From contig CAJNOJ010000300.1 in the NCBI GenBank assembly GCA_905250025.1, forward strand, positions 1 through 64,000: 64,000 bases of DNA. The letters run 5' to 3'. Position 1 is the first letter of the stretch. Every line of letters begins with the position of its first letter. This DNA comes from Adineta ricciae. Lineage: Eukaryota > Rotifera > Eurotatoria > Adinetida > Adinetidae. Shown in pieces: positions 1 to 11,855 of this stretch. The notes under the pieces were generated by a model, which saw only the letters and a program-made list of their open reading frames with translations, made no database searches and had not been told where the DNA came from. The position numbers and the translations under genes were made by a program.

Positions 1-432
1 GTGTTGCACGATATTTGCATACAGCATCGATATTATCAAATGGAAAAGTCTTAGTTACTGGTGGATGGACTGGTAGTGTTTCACTGAATAGTGCTGAATT
101 GTATGATCTATCAACTGGTAATTGGACAACGACTGGAAATATGAGCGTTGCACGACATGCACATACAGCATCGATATTATCGAATGGAAAAGTTTTAGTT
201 ACTGGTGGATGGACTGGTACTGTTTCACTGAATAGTGCTGAATTGTATGATCCATCAACTGGAAATTGGACAACGACTGGAAATATGAGTGTTGCACGAT
301 ATTTGCATACAGCATCGATATTATCAAATGGAAAAGTCTTAGTTACTGGTGGATGGACTGGTAGTGTTTCACTGAATAGTGCTGAATTGTATGATCCATC
401 AACTGGTAATTGGACAACGACTGGAACGATGA
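1..432 (+). repeat. 144-bp tandem kelch units with 288-bp higher-order period
   Basis: Three complete 144-bp units start at about 1, 145 and 289. Units 1 and 3 differ by a single base over roughly 137 bases (atctat versus atccat near 108 and 396), while unit 2 differs from both at several positions. The periodicity is therefore best described as a 288-bp dimer repeat. Confidence 0.85.
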
Positions 433-530
433 GTGTTGCGCGATATTGGCATACAGCATTGATATTATCCAATAAAACAGTATTAGTTACTGGTGGATGC
501 TGTTCTATCAACACCGCTGAATTATATTGA
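3..530 (+). CDS. Kelch-repeat protein, C-terminal part (5' end outside window)
   Basis: The open frame enters from the left edge, so only the C-terminal ~175 residues are visible and no start can be assigned. The protein is a run of 48-residue units, each with the kelch signature: HTASILSNGKVLVTGG (strand plus GG doublet), then a conserved Tyr in AELYDPSTGNW and a Trp-Thr-Thr-Thr-Gly turn. Such units form beta-propeller blades used for protein or glycan binding. The last unit is divergent (TGGCCSINTAELY) and ends at a stop, which looks like a natural C-terminus. The partner and location cannot be told from this fragment. Kelch fold confidence is high; specific function unknown. Confidence 0.85.
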   Translation, partial: VARYLHTASILSNGKVLVTGGWTGSVSLNSAELYDLSTGNWTTTGNMSVARHAHTASILSNGKVLVTGGWTGTVSLNSAELYDPSTGNWTTTGNMSVARYLHTASILSNGKVLVTGGWTGSVSLNSAELYDPSTGNWTTTGTMSVARYWHTALILSNKTVLVTGGCCSINTAELY

Positions 531-2570
531 AGTATCCGAAGAAAACGATATATTTCTCTCAACTAATACGTACAAAGTTATTCATAATAACATTACATAT
601 AGTGAACGAATAATGAACAGATGATATTTTGAATTTGAACAAACAGTGAAAAGTTTAAAATCACATCACAAATTCAGTTCTTCGCTTTGATCGTTATGTA
701 TGTACTATTCCTAACTATAAGTACGAGCGAATGAATGATGAGTACACTACAGATTCCTTTCGATTATTCGAAGCGATTGTAAAGAACCTGATGATAGTTG
801 TTAGATTTTTGTCTGAACTGCCCCCGAGGTGCATATCTGAAACAACATCACCAATAAGCTTTGAAGAGTTTCCGTAGTTTCACAAATTCTCAGTTAAATC
901 CGGGACCATATTATTTGATGAGAAATTGATGCCTTGTCACTCATCTTCATTGTCTTCTCAAGTCGTCCAAATTATATCTCAGCCTGTCTATTTTGAGCCA
1001 TTTTTCGAGTAACAATCTGAAACTTCCTTTTCGGTGCCAATTTGCAGAGTTTTCATGTTGAAACACTATGTGTATTGAAAACACAACGCTTTACATTCGT
1101 TCAAATCATAATTAGTATCGCAGAGTCGAGGGAAATGGCATCGTTGGATTATTTGATCCAATTTGCACCACTGCTCAGCGTAGTTTGCTGAGTTCAAACT
1201 ACTGAAACTTTTCGACCATTATCAGTGCGGACGAAATGATTAAATAGCATAAATCCATATACTCAGAATCAGTGTTTGTTAAGTATTGTCCACGGCTAAC
1301 TGTTTAGTACATATGTCGATCTATACTCATGTAAATTTTTCACATGTATACTAGTGAGCTTGATTGTCATCAAAACAAATCTGTTATCCTATTCGTTTAA
1401 GCGACCATGAATTGATACAAATGAACATAATCGACTTGATGTAATCGTCTATTATTTGGCAAATTTGAAAATGGTAGCACCACTTCTAGAAAAGTGAGGA
1501 ATCATATACAGAGGTGAAAAAAACAGTTACATCGAACATTCATGTTGTCAATGAGAATCTCAATGGCCAAGTTGATCAATTACAATACTCTACTTTGAGA
1601 AAAATTGTTTCACTTGAAAATGATGATAGAGAATATCTCATCTACAAATTGAAATTTTTTAAAAGTACTTCGCTATGTTATATATGACTATCTCAACGAA
1701 AATATCTAATCTATTTCTGCATTTTTACAGATGAAAGCAAAAACTCTGTCATTGGTTAGTCTTGGAAGCGTAAGGACAGAAATATTTACATGGATGAGAA
1801 CTGTAATTTTGTCAATTGGAAAGCTGATATTAAAATCACTACTGCGTGAGTTCATCGGCTGAATATTGTATGACAATGTATAGTCCCTGTTCACCCTTCT
1901 TGCCTATGGGACAGACAAATCATACAAAAGAAAAGTATTTGACGGCATTCCTCTGCAACAAAGTACAAGTGAAATGGATTCGCAGAAAGACGAACTTGTT
2001 CACAAGAGACATAGAAACATACACACTTGAATGTAAAGTACTCTGCTATAAGAACAAATGATGAATATTTCTTATAGAGTGACATATTCTTTTGGTGTTC
2101 ACTTGCTTATGACAAGTGTATACTCTAGAAGATTGATGCTTATATATACTATTAAATGAGAACCACGAACAGGGAGAACGCTTGTTCATTATTTGACGAA
2201 AAGACTTATTGGATTTGGTTTTAGCTGTCCAGTTCATTCCCAAGTTTGTTTGTCTTTTGACTCCTGTTGTTGTCACTGTTCTCATTCAACTTGTTTATTG
2301 CTGTTGACAATGCGATCGTAACTATTGAAAAACAAGAAAAATACAATTTTTGGATATTTATATCTTTTAAGATGGTGATTAAAAGTTATAAATGCGATTT
2401 AACGACTCCCTTTATCTTATTCTATAACTATACTCAGTTGTTGATTGCACGTATCCACTTTACTTCATTTTCTTTATTGATTTTAATGCAATAAATAGAT
2501 GAAAGAATGGAGTCTTTTTCAGAGATTATTTCGGCATTCACACATTCACCTTCGATTTTATAATAACAAC
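531..2570. other. Intergenic, no supported gene
   Basis: About 2 kb of AT-rich sequence between the kelch gene and the fucosidase. Only short frames without domain signatures or consistent splice signals are present. A TATA-like run (tatatata, near 2140) lies 430 bases before the fucosidase start. Confidence 0.5.
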
Positions 2571-4584
2571 ATGTTGTTCTTTTGGGCAAAACTGATATTT
2601 ATTGTTCTTATTCTTTGTTCATTTTCATCGTTAAGCGTACAACAATATACGCCTGATTGGACATCTCTCGATGCACGTCCTTTGCCGAGATGGTATGACG
2701 AAAGCAAAGTGGGTATTTTCATTCATTGGGGACTCTACAGTGTTCCAGCTATTGCTTCCGAATGGTAAAACTATTTTTAATAAACAGTGTCTGTTACTTC
2801 TTGTTTTTAACCGCAGGATGTGGTGGGAATGGAAAGGTAAAAATCCGGACCAAAGCGTTATCGATTATATGGCAGCAAACTATCCACCGGATTGGACGTA
2901 TGCAGATTTTGGTGCACAGTTTCGTGCAGATCTCTATAGTAAATTACCGTCCGATACTTCACTGATAACTTCTGTTTGTTTCAGATCCAAACGAATGGGC
3001 GGATCTATTCGCTGCGTCTGGTGCCAAGTGAGTTGGTGGGTTTACTACGTAGAACAGAACTCTATTTTCAGATTTTTTTCTATAGGTATGTTGTACTTAC
3101 CAGCAAGGTGAGTTGAATAGTTTTTGTAACGTTGAAAACACAATTGTCTACAGCATCACGAAGGTTATGCTATGTGGCCATCAACATATTCATTCAATTG
3201 GAACTCGATGCATGTTGGTTCCAAACGAGATTTAGTTGGTTAGAGATTTGACTTTTATTTTTCTCTCAACTTTTATTGTTTATCAGGAGAATTAGCCGCT
3301 GCTGTTCGAAACCGAACGAATCTTGTTTTTGGTTTGTACTATTCTCTCTTTGAATGGTTCAATCCATTGTATCTACGTGACAAGTCGAAAAATTTTACCT
3401 CTCAAGATTATTCAAAAGTAATATGGATTAAGTCTTCATATTTAAAATCTAAATTTGAATTCTGTAGACAAAAGCCATACCTGAATTGAAAGAAATGATT
3501 GAAACATACAAGCCTGAAATCGTCTGGTCTGATGGTGAATGGGGTCTGTTGATAAAAGTTGCTTGTTCTCTTCCGGTATATTATATGTTGATTTAGAACC
3601 ATACGCTGCCTATTGGAATGCAACACAAGTTTTAGCTTGGCTCTACAATGAAAGTCCAGTGAAAACTACTGTTGTAAGTCAAGAAAACGACTGAGAACTG
3701 GTTAGTCCATCTGTGTCTAGGTGACCAACGATCGATGGGGTCGTGAAACGTCGTGCAAACATGGTGGTTTCTACACTTGTTCGGATCGTTTTAATCCGGG
3801 TCATTTGATCGATCACAAATGGGAAAATTGTTTCACAGTATGAGCAAGAATTTCTTCTTATCATCTAGATTTGTTTTGCGTAGATTGATAAACAATCATG
3901 GGGATATCGTCGTACTGCGAACATTGCCGATTATATGACGATTGAAGAAGTACTTAGCGAAATAGTGACAACGGTCAGCACTGGAGGAAATGCATTGGTG
4001 AACGTAGGTCCTAATATGCATGGAAAAATTCCGCCAATATTTCAAGAACGTCTGCAACAGATGGGATCGTGGTTGAAAGTGAATGGCGAAGGAATTTATT
4101 TGTCGGTACCATGGAAATATCAAAATGATACAATCAATTCTGATGTTTGGTAAGTTTAGTTATAACTGTCTGAAAGTTCCAATATGTGTTCGATGGTAGG
4201 TATACTTCGTCGAAAGATGGTAGATATGTGTACGCTTTCCTTCTTATCTGGCCGAAGAATACCACTGAAATCATATTGGGTGCCCCGTTGACTTCAGCAA
4301 GCACAGTTGTAACAATTCTTGGTTCAAATGGTGATTCTCTTCAATGGAAAACAGCGAATAGTGGTCGTGGTATTGTAATTGATACGTCGAATATCAAACT
4401 TCATTTACTCGAAAGTCAATGGGTGTGGACATTTCGATTGACAAATTTATTAACTGACAATACTACTTTGCCTACGATTCAACAAACAACGTCGACTGTA
4501 CAGTCAACTCCTCGAGGAAATGCGAACATCTCTTTTTCTTCTTCTTTCCTGTTGTTCGTGCTTCTTTGTGTTTACTTTATGTAA
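2571..4584 (+). CDS. Alpha-L-fucosidase, glycoside hydrolase family 29
   Basis: Hydrolyses terminal alpha-L-fucose from glycans. I read 11 exons: 2571-2764, 2817-2938, 2985-3027, 3086-3107, 3154-3238, 3287-3417, 3468-3543, 3597-3673, 3721-3837, 3884-4149, 4200-4584. They sum to 1518 bases (505 residues), all GT-AG with introns of 46-58 bases. The chosen ATG starts a signal peptide ([16 protein letters not shown]); an in-frame ATG at 2499 would bury it. GH29 landmarks are GIFIHWG, EW followed by [15 protein letters not shown] and VWSDGEW, whose Asp matches the family nucleophile, then NDRWG. The tail is Thr-rich and ends in a hydrophobic stretch ([11 protein letters not shown]) with almost nothing after it, suggesting a GPI anchor or tail anchor. 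Family assignment is firm; surface anchoring is inferred. Confidence 0.93.
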
Positions 4585-4661
4585 CAATGTAAGCATCCTT
4601 TGCTGTACTTGAGCAGTACAAATAGAACAAAACTTATATTTTTATCGTATACATCAATGAA

Positions 4662-6341
4662 TTAAGAAAGAGTGACAGAAATTGATACACCTGATCCATT
4701 AGCGCCAGACTTAAGCCAAAAACTGACTATATAGGATTGTCCTGCCGTAGCCACAAACGATTGGCTAAGCTGATCGGTGTGCGAGTTACATCCATCGGCA
4801 TAGCCATAGCTACCCGTTCGACGATAGGATGAACTAATATAACCTGTTGTACCTGAACCACAACCAGTCGGTGCGACGCGTGTCCATCCAGGTGAGAACG
4901 AACCTGATTCAAAATCTCCATTGCTTAACATTTGAATAGCTCCATTATATACTGAAACATCGTCTAGAAACCAATAACTCGGATTATGTTGAAATGAAAA
5001 TGTAAGAGTGACAGTGCCGCTGATAGTCGGTATCCATTCATACGCGTAACACGCATATGATGAAGTGGTGCCAGACGATGCTGTCAATAGAGTACTGGCA
5101 GAACCGACAGGATTTGGTGTACAGGGTGGTACTGGAGTAGTTGCTGTTGATTTATCAAAGATTTATGTAAATAATAGATATACAATGAACGAAACAGAAA
5201 TATTTTACTTGTGGTAGCCGTTGATGAAGTTGCTGGAGAATAGACGGAAATTATTTATACAAGGAAATGAAGTCGGGATATTCACTTACTTGTAGTTGTC
5301 TCACTTGTACTCGCTGGAAAAGAGAGACAAAGTGTTATTTTGAGGATATTCAGAGAATAGTCATGAAAAAGAGAACCTACATGTTGTTGAAGTACTAGAA
5401 CTAGTTGTTGAAGCTATTAATCAAAAGAACGAAATATAGAAGAAAAATATGAATATACAAAATATGTCACTTGCTTGAACTCGTGCTACTACCTAAAAAA
5501 TAACAACAAGAACGAATTATTATGAACATGAAAGAACAGTTTTATTCTGTACTGGTGGTTGTGGCTAAAAAAAAGAACGAAAACTGTTTATGACTTAACG
5601 CGAACGTCAGAAGAGCGATATACCGGATGTAGTTGAAGTTGAAGTTGTAGACGTAGAGCTGGTGGTAGTCGTTGTTGTCCCTTTATTTGTAAGAAGTGCA
5701 ATGAGCAAGGCAGTGAGTCCAGCAAGAATAACGATCAGTGCGAGAATGCCACCTGCACAGCAGCAGCAACACCAACCGGAATAAGCGAGACCACAACGAC
5801 GGCGGCGACGACGATAATGTTGTTTTCGCTTATCAGAAGTAGATGGCTGTACACACGAAAAAGATAGGAAATCGTACCGAATACGGAATTCAGACTCACT
5901 GCCAACCAATCGCTATGCGATTCACCTATAGGTGTTATAGCTCTAAGGTACGACGGAAGTCTCTTGATTTGTACGACAGGAGAATCGTGTATAGTCGTAG
6001 GATTGGCCGATTGAATTGCGGTAAATGGAAGTGCTGAAATAGCCACATCGTCAATATAACGATTGTTTTTTATTTTCTTGATATGAAAATAAAACAAATG
6101 GTAAAATAATCATTAGGAGAAGAAAGATGACGCATTCAAATATCTAACCCGCTCTGTAGAACTGGTAGATGGAAGAGAATGCACCGTTGGAGATTCACTA
6201 CGTGCAATGCGTCTGACATTGACCGATGCCTACAAGAAAAAATGCTTAATTAGAGAATATTTTCCGCGTATTTACCGTTGTTAGAATCTTCTTTGGACCT
6301 TGAGATGAACGTCCATGCCGACTCAGCGATTGCGATTTCAT
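4662..6341 (-). CDS. Type II membrane protein with microexon-encoded Ser/Thr stalk and carbohydrate-binding-like ectodomain
   Basis: Nine exons on the minus strand: 6276-6341, 6149-6229, 5624-5846, 5553-5564, 5475-5492, 5391-5423, 5290-5313, 5209-5232, 4662-5143. They sum to 963 bases (320 residues). A basic cytoplasmic N-terminus ends in a six-Arg run. It is followed by a Cys-rich juxtamembrane patch (WCCCCC), one hydrophobic helix, a Ser/Thr-only stalk, and two half beta-sandwich segments (YWFLDDVSVYNG; LSNGDFESGSFSPGW) resembling CBM or DUF642-like galactose-binding folds. The five stalk microexons are 12, 18, 33, 24 and 24 bases, all in phase 1. The intron after the 18-base exon needs a GC-AG donor (GCAAGT) to keep frame. 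It is tail-to-tail with the fucosidase, 77 bases apart. Ligand is unknown; glycan binding is inferred. Confidence 0.75.
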
Positions 6342-6866
6342 TATTGTCCTAATGACAGTTTCTATTGTTACATTTTTCAATAAGTAGAAGTAAACAACAA
6401 ACTCAATCTTATGATTCTCAATGGCAAGATTGCATACATTGTATTTTTATGGGTTTTTCATTTCAGCTGAAAACTAATAAAATCATTCTATATTTCACAG
6501 TTCAAGAATGAAGTAAAGAATTGAATATACGATGCACAATAACTTGTCAGTGCATACTGTAAATTAATTAAGCAATATATTCTGAGTACAAAATAACAAT
6601 AACCTCCTTCAAGTCGAAATGTGTCATTCTGAGGATCGATTATTCACTTCTCAAGACAGAATGTATAAGGAACGAATGGAAAAAGAACGTTAGGAAGTAT
6701 CTATACGTTGTAGGCCAAAATTTCTAATACGTAGTAATCGCTAGAGCATGAAACGCACTTAGTACGTTCTGAGAGGATGTCCTCTTCAACGTAAAAGCTC
6801 AAAAACAAACGTATTTTGAAGGCTGTAATTATCATCGCTATAAATAACACTGTACAATCGTGATTG

Positions 6867-6874
6867 TATATATA
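6867..6874 (+). promoter_or_regulatory. TATA box of the Vps62-like gene
   Basis: The octamer tatatata lies about 50 bases upstream of a consensus donor (aaaaa|gtaagt) that starts a 58-base 5'UTR intron (6927-6984). Spacing suits a short noncoding first exon starting near 6895-6900. Confidence 0.5.
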
Positions 6875-7006
6875 GAGCATTGATATCGTCCCAATTTCAT
6901 TCACTCATAGCTCGAACTAAGAAAAAGTAAGTACTACGGTAATGAAACTAGAATAATAACCTATTGAATGTTTTTTCTTTGTAGTTGTTTGAAACCAAAA
7001 CTTCAA

Positions 7007-8200
7007 ATGAATAGATCAGTTTCGATTATTGCGCTTATTTTCGCATGCCACTTTTTCGCAGCACAACCATTCGATATCAACTCGATGGAGAGCTCAGAAG
7101 AAAGCCAACCATATGCTCGTCTTCTATCCTTCCTCAGAAGAGACACTAAGATCGATTTAGGCATTAAACCAAAAGACGGCGTAGATGGAGCCGCACTACA
7201 GGAACAATATCGTTCATACGTGAGTAAATTTGCTCCAGAAATTCGTTTTGATCGTGCTGCCGCAGGATATCCAATGTCTGCTCAAACTTATTACGATGCC
7301 ATGAAGGCAGACACTTCAAGCTCATTTCGAAAAGAAAATACAGACAGAAATACACTTAAGGACGGTGGTTGTCCAACTTATTATAGACTTCGTGCTGATA
7401 CAAAACAAATCCGTATTCTTTACTGGTGGTTCTATGGTTATCAACATCCATGTTACGAAGGAAAAGGTGCACATAATGGAGATTGGGAACATGTTATGGT
7501 TACTCTTACTGAAGATAACAGTAAAGTGGCTGCTGTTACTTTTTTTCAACACGATGGACATTACACACGTATCTCAGGTCCACGCAAGGCTCCATGTACT
7601 CCATCAGGTACAGGCCGTTGTGCTGGTTCTGGCGGTTTCGATAGCGCTGGCGATCATCCAGTCATCTATGTAGGAAAACTTGCACACGGCTCTTATCATG
7701 ATAAAAACTCAGTTGGTCCAGCAGGTGTTGGAAATTGTGCTTACTATGCTGACTTCCGTAATCCAGGATCAGACGCTGATTTTATGCACACTTGGGAAAA
7801 TCTTGTTAGTCTTGATGGGGATGATGAAGCTTGGTTAGCTGCTGATCTGCAAGATCGTTTTACATGGGGTCCCGATGGCATTAGTACTCATCCAACTAGA
7901 CAGAGCCCGTTTGATTCAAATCATGAACGTGCTTGTGTAGGAAGTGCAACATACAAAGTAGATAGTGCCGGTTGCTATCAATCGGAATGTTTGGCAGGTG
8001 ATGATGAAGCTTCTCAAAATTGCTTGAAACAATGTGAACCTGGTTATACAAATATGGGATTAACTTGCACCAACGCAAGACTGAGTACCTATGGTCGCTT
8101 AAATAAAGGAAAATATTATGATTATGATTACATTATACCAAGAGTAGATGCTGGTTTAAGTCGTCGTCGTAGTGGAAAAAGTGAATGGAGTTTACCTTAA
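7007..8200 (+). CDS. Secreted Vps62-family protein
   Basis: A single coding exon for 397 residues. The frame is open back to an ATG at 6968, but a 5'UTR intron acceptor (ttctttgtag, ending 6984) interrupts that stretch, so the ATG at 7007 is chosen; it starts a signal peptide (MNRSVSIIALIFACHFFAA). The core matches my knowledge of Vps62/DUF946-type proteins: FAPEIRFD followed by YPMSAQTYY, ILYWWFYGYQHPC, GAHNGDWEHVMV and GKLAHGSYH. Yeast Vps62 is linked to vacuolar protein sorting, but the molecular activity is not settled, and the signal peptide points to secretion here. The C-terminus adds a Cys-rich stretch (CYQSECLAGDD, NCLKQCEPGY) and a basic tail. An AATAAA lies at 8324. The lack of coding introns beside intron-rich neighbours would fit horizontal or retro-derived origin, which is only inference. 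Confidence 0.75.
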   Translation: MNRSVSIIALIFACHFFAAQPFDINSMESSEESQPYARLLSFLRRDTKIDLGIKPKDGVDGAALQEQYRSYVSKFAPEIRFDRAAAGYPMSAQTYYDAMKADTSSSFRKENTDRNTLKDGGCPTYYRLRADTKQIRILYWWFYGYQHPCYEGKGAHNGDWEHVMVTLTEDNSKVAAVTFFQHDGHYTRISGPRKAPCTPSGTGRCAGSGGFDSAGDHPVIYVGKLAHGSYHDKNSVGPAGVGNCAYYADFRNPGSDADFMHTWENLVSLDGDDEAWLAADLQDRFTWGPDGISTHPTRQSPFDSNHERACVGSATYKVDSAGCYQSECLAGDDEASQNCLKQCEPGYTNMGLTCTNARLSTYGRLNKGKYYDYDYIIPRVDAGLSRRRSGKSEWSLP

Positions 8201-8334
8201 TCCATTACATCTTTTTATAAACTTTCTAATTTCTTTTTATCACAGTTGTAGTGCTCAAAAATAGTTGCTTTACTTTTTCTACTAAAACATCTCATATATT
8301 TATCGTAACTTTTTTCAATAATCAATAAAGTATT

Positions 8335-9272
8335 TCCTATTCAATTTGTTTAATCGTACCTACTGTCACCAAAAATTTGAAAGTTTATCACCAGAATGAT
8401 TTTCGTTGAGAGAAACGCGATGATTTCGAACGTCGATTGAAGATAATAAGTTTGCCTCCTCGATGCAATTATTGACACACCCTCAAGCTATACTTGTCGA
8501 GTTTTGAAGTTGTATAATGAAGATATGTGAAACGATCTCACTGCATTCTTTAAACGTTGACAACAAAAATCTGCGATTTATTTTACGATGTTTAAAAGTG
8601 GAAATAACAACGATTGTCATGTTTTAAATGAACATAAGTACGAGATAGTACTGAAAAATACCAAGTACGAAAAAAGTACGAACGTGCAATGAAGCGTAGA
8701 AGTTTACCTATTTTTCTTTTTCAAGGTGTGTGTTTGTGGACCACCTATACCCCCAGATAAACGCTCGTACGGTTTTAAGTTAAAGTATTTTCGCTCCACC
8801 AATCAATCATATAGTGCACTGAGGAATGTGCAACGACTTTGAGCCGGAATTCATTTAAACTATATTCAGGTTTACCAAACATTTTAGCAATATTGAAATT
8901 GAGAGCAAAGTATTATGTATATCTGTATGTATATTTATTACTTTCCTGTTAGTGAAGAATACAAGACATAGCATCAATTATTCAGGAATAAATATTATAT
9001 ATATATATAATTTTATGGAGAAACTTCAAAAAATAAACAAGCATTACGGCACCTGGTTACAATTCACAGCATTTAAATTATCGAACCGGAGTAAAATATA
9101 TAAAAAACATAAATTCATATAAGAACAGTTCGTTAAACGATCAATAGAAATACTTGATAGTGCCGTTCCCAGCGTAGTACTTTGAGCGAGAACACTGGAA
9201 TCGACAGTCATAATCACGATACGTTGTGACTGAAAGTGTATACTAGAGTGAGCACGGTCCTTTTCATTTGAA
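8335..9272. other. Intergenic, no supported gene
   Basis: Convergent 3' region between the Vps62-like gene and the IAP gene. It contains a short AT dinucleotide run near 8994-9010. No coding signature was seen on either strand. Confidence 0.5.
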
Positions 9273-10930
9273 TCACAGGTAAATTCGAACAAATGCATCG
9301 ATGTTCGCTCTACACATGGGACACGTTTTCAGTGAGTAACCACAAGGAACACATGCGACGAGATGCCCACATGGTATAAAGGCTAATCGTTTCTCTTCTG
9401 ACAGACAGATAATGCATAAGTTCAACGATTCGTCGGTGTTTCTTGGCGCATCTACTGCTTCATTGTTGACTGTTGTTTCCGTCATTGATGGCGTTGTTGA
9501 CGGCACTGTTGTCTCAGACAAACGATTACTTGATCCAGTTCTGTTCCTTTGAGTCGATTGTCTCTGTAACACTTGGTGGAAATGAGCTTCAATAGAAGAA
9601 AAAGAGATGAAAAGGAAAGCTCAATTAAACCTTAATCATACCTGTATTTTGTTGGACTTGTCCCATGCTATCGTGAAGTATTAGAATACTTTTCTTATTA
9701 CCAGCAATTCGTTCAGTTTGTTTTTCAACAATTGAACAAGCAATCCGAATATCGGCTACTGAGACGAAGTCCTGCTCTATAAAATAACTTCAAGCTTAGA
9801 ATAAGAAGGATCCAATAGCTTTTACACCTACCCTTAATTTTCAATTGATCCTCCCAGCATCGTTTAATAATGGACAACTTGAAACCTTCGTCTATTAATC
9901 TGCACGATATCGATAAGTCCAATCGAGCAGCAACCAATCGACTTAAAGTGCTCTCGTCAGGTATGGTTAAAAGCCTATTGATAGTCAAATTACTCGCATC
10001 TGATCTACTAGCTAAATTCCCAAGTTGGTACATATTACTTGCGGTTTCACCTAAATAGATAAAAACAAACAGATTATATATTAGCAGGCGTAGAAGTTTC
10101 AAGAATGTACTTTGTCGACGCTGTGCCTCTTGAATTGCTCGATGTAGATCGTTCCCACATAATTGATGAGCATAGCCGCAACCTGGAAACCAACGGGCAT
10201 GCTCAATCATTGCATTATCACTGGCACCCCAGTTTTGTAAAGTTCCGTTGCAGTAAAAACAAGTGACAATATCTTTTACACCGGTATAGAAAAATCCTGC
10301 ACGAGCAAAATTCTGAGCAGATGGAGACGTTTGATAAGACCGTCTGGTAAATGATTCCACCCGCTTTGAAATTTCTGCATAATCAGGGCGCTGCCCTTGT
10401 TTTGGTACCATTCCTTCAAGTTGGTGGAGATACATATTATGTGATGCATTTTTTATTTGTAGGGCAGGATTTACTGTTGAACTGAAAACGATCACAAACA
10501 TTGGTGGCGGAGGTGGTGGTGGTGGTGGTGGAGATGATGATGGGCCCGTTATAAGTCCTAATAGTTTTGACCTTACATATTTGCAATTAGGTGAATGTCT
10601 TCGATGAACATCACATGGATCATCGATATGAGGTCTCCAACATTGTACGACAAGATCGCATTCGAGGCAAATAACACGATCACCCACATTACATCCATAA
10701 AAGCCAGCTTCTATCATTTGATTAATAAATTCGGGAGAGCGATGTGGCCAATGAGAAAACGTTCGTCGTTGCACGTCTTCTTGATTTATAGGTTCCGGCA
10801 AGATTGAAATATCAAGTGTATCATCAGTAGCTTCGACAGAGATTTCATCATGAGGTATTCCACCATTATCTTCAACTGAAATTTGAACATCGTCGTCATC
10901 ATCCATACGTTCAATTTCATTGTTGTCCAT
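9273..10930 (-). CDS. Inhibitor of apoptosis (BIR-BIR-UBA-RING)
   Basis: Four exons on the minus strand, 10111-10930, 9832-10050, 9642-9776 and 9273-9586, sum to 1488 bases (495 residues). The start is the ATG at 10930, with MDNNEIERMDDDDD after it. The first BIR carries CLECDLVVQCW and HRRHSPNC. An acidic N-terminus and a ten-Pro linker surround it. The second BIR carries CFYCNGTLQNW and HARWFPGC. A UBA-like helical segment (SRLVAARLDLSISCRLIDEG) follows. The C-terminal RING (CIICLSEEKRLAFIPCGH then CPMCRANID) ends FVRIYL, typical of cIAP/XIAP. By family knowledge this is a caspase- or signalling-directed E3 ubiquitin ligase in the cytosol. All zinc ligands I looked for are present, so it should be functional. 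The exact paralogue is not assigned. Confidence 0.93.
10498..10535 (-). repeat. Polyproline-encoding trinucleotide repeat
   Basis: A (GGT)n-like tract on the plus strand (CCA/CCC on the coding strand) encodes about ten consecutive Pro between the two BIR domains. Length polymorphism would be expected. Confidence 0.8.
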
Positions 10931-11855
10931 CACCAATATTGGACGTGAGGCGTGTGATTCCTATCTAAAGAGTTATATTGGATTTTATTATGAAAAGAAA
11001 GCAACAAACAAAAATCTAGACAAGCAATCCACGAGTATGCGCGTTTCTATAGTAGTCAAAAGTACTCAAATAACCAATGAGAAGACGACAAAGAAAGGAG
11101 AAGAAAAATAGTAAGTAAAAGTACGACACAATGACGTCTGTTTGTTATGAAGTCGACGTTTTCTAATCAATGCGTCGCAAAAAAGAAATCTATATGCATT
11201 ACATATGTCTTCGTCAATAGAAAGAAAATAAATACTCATAGATGTAAATAATGTGCAGTCATACAATTTGAAACATGATGAGAACGTAGGCTATATGGAA
11301 AGAAAGCAAAAAAAAAACGCACGAGTCGCTGCACTCTAACTGATGTCAATAAGAAGCTTAATTACGGTGTACCTTCTCTGTTTGTGTTCGAATCTAAACA
11401 AGTAATTTGTGTAAACAAAAACAAAAGAAAAATATGGAATGTAGAAGATCAGAACACCTTTTTTTATACAAGCCATTGGAAGATTATTGTTACCTCAACG
11501 TTTACAGCAAAACAATCTTCCGCAGAGTAAACAACGCGTCATTCATTGTGCGACACGCATGCAACAGTAAATATATGTGTTTATGACATTTATGGATAAG
11601 AGAGCAACAAGCAAGCACGTAAGAGAACGACAGGGAGAGGCATCCGAACACAAGCACATTCTCATGTATATACACTGTGTATATGACTCGGGATGTCAAG
11701 TCACATACGAATAAATCAATCATCGCAATCACATCACTAATTGAAATTTATTGAGGATCTTTTCAGTCCAATGAAAATAAGAAAAAGAAAAAGATGTCGG
11801 TCTTGGCCGTATTTGAGCGCAGAAGGGAACAAATTAGGAGTATGCTGATGATGAT
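10931..11855. other. Intergenic between two minus-strand genes
   Basis: Upstream region of the IAP gene and 3' flank of the STRA6-like gene. Only short uninformative frames are present. A perfect 8-bp inverted repeat around one base (atatacac-t-gtgtatat) lies at 11668-11684. Confidence 0.45.

Noticed and set aside
5735..6097. Alternative minus-strand frame (with LIPVGVAAAVQVAF) as the coding frame of the type II membrane protein
   Set aside because: Using it breaks the phase at both neighbouring introns; a 302-base intron (5847-6148) joins the basic N-terminus to the transmembrane exon in frame.
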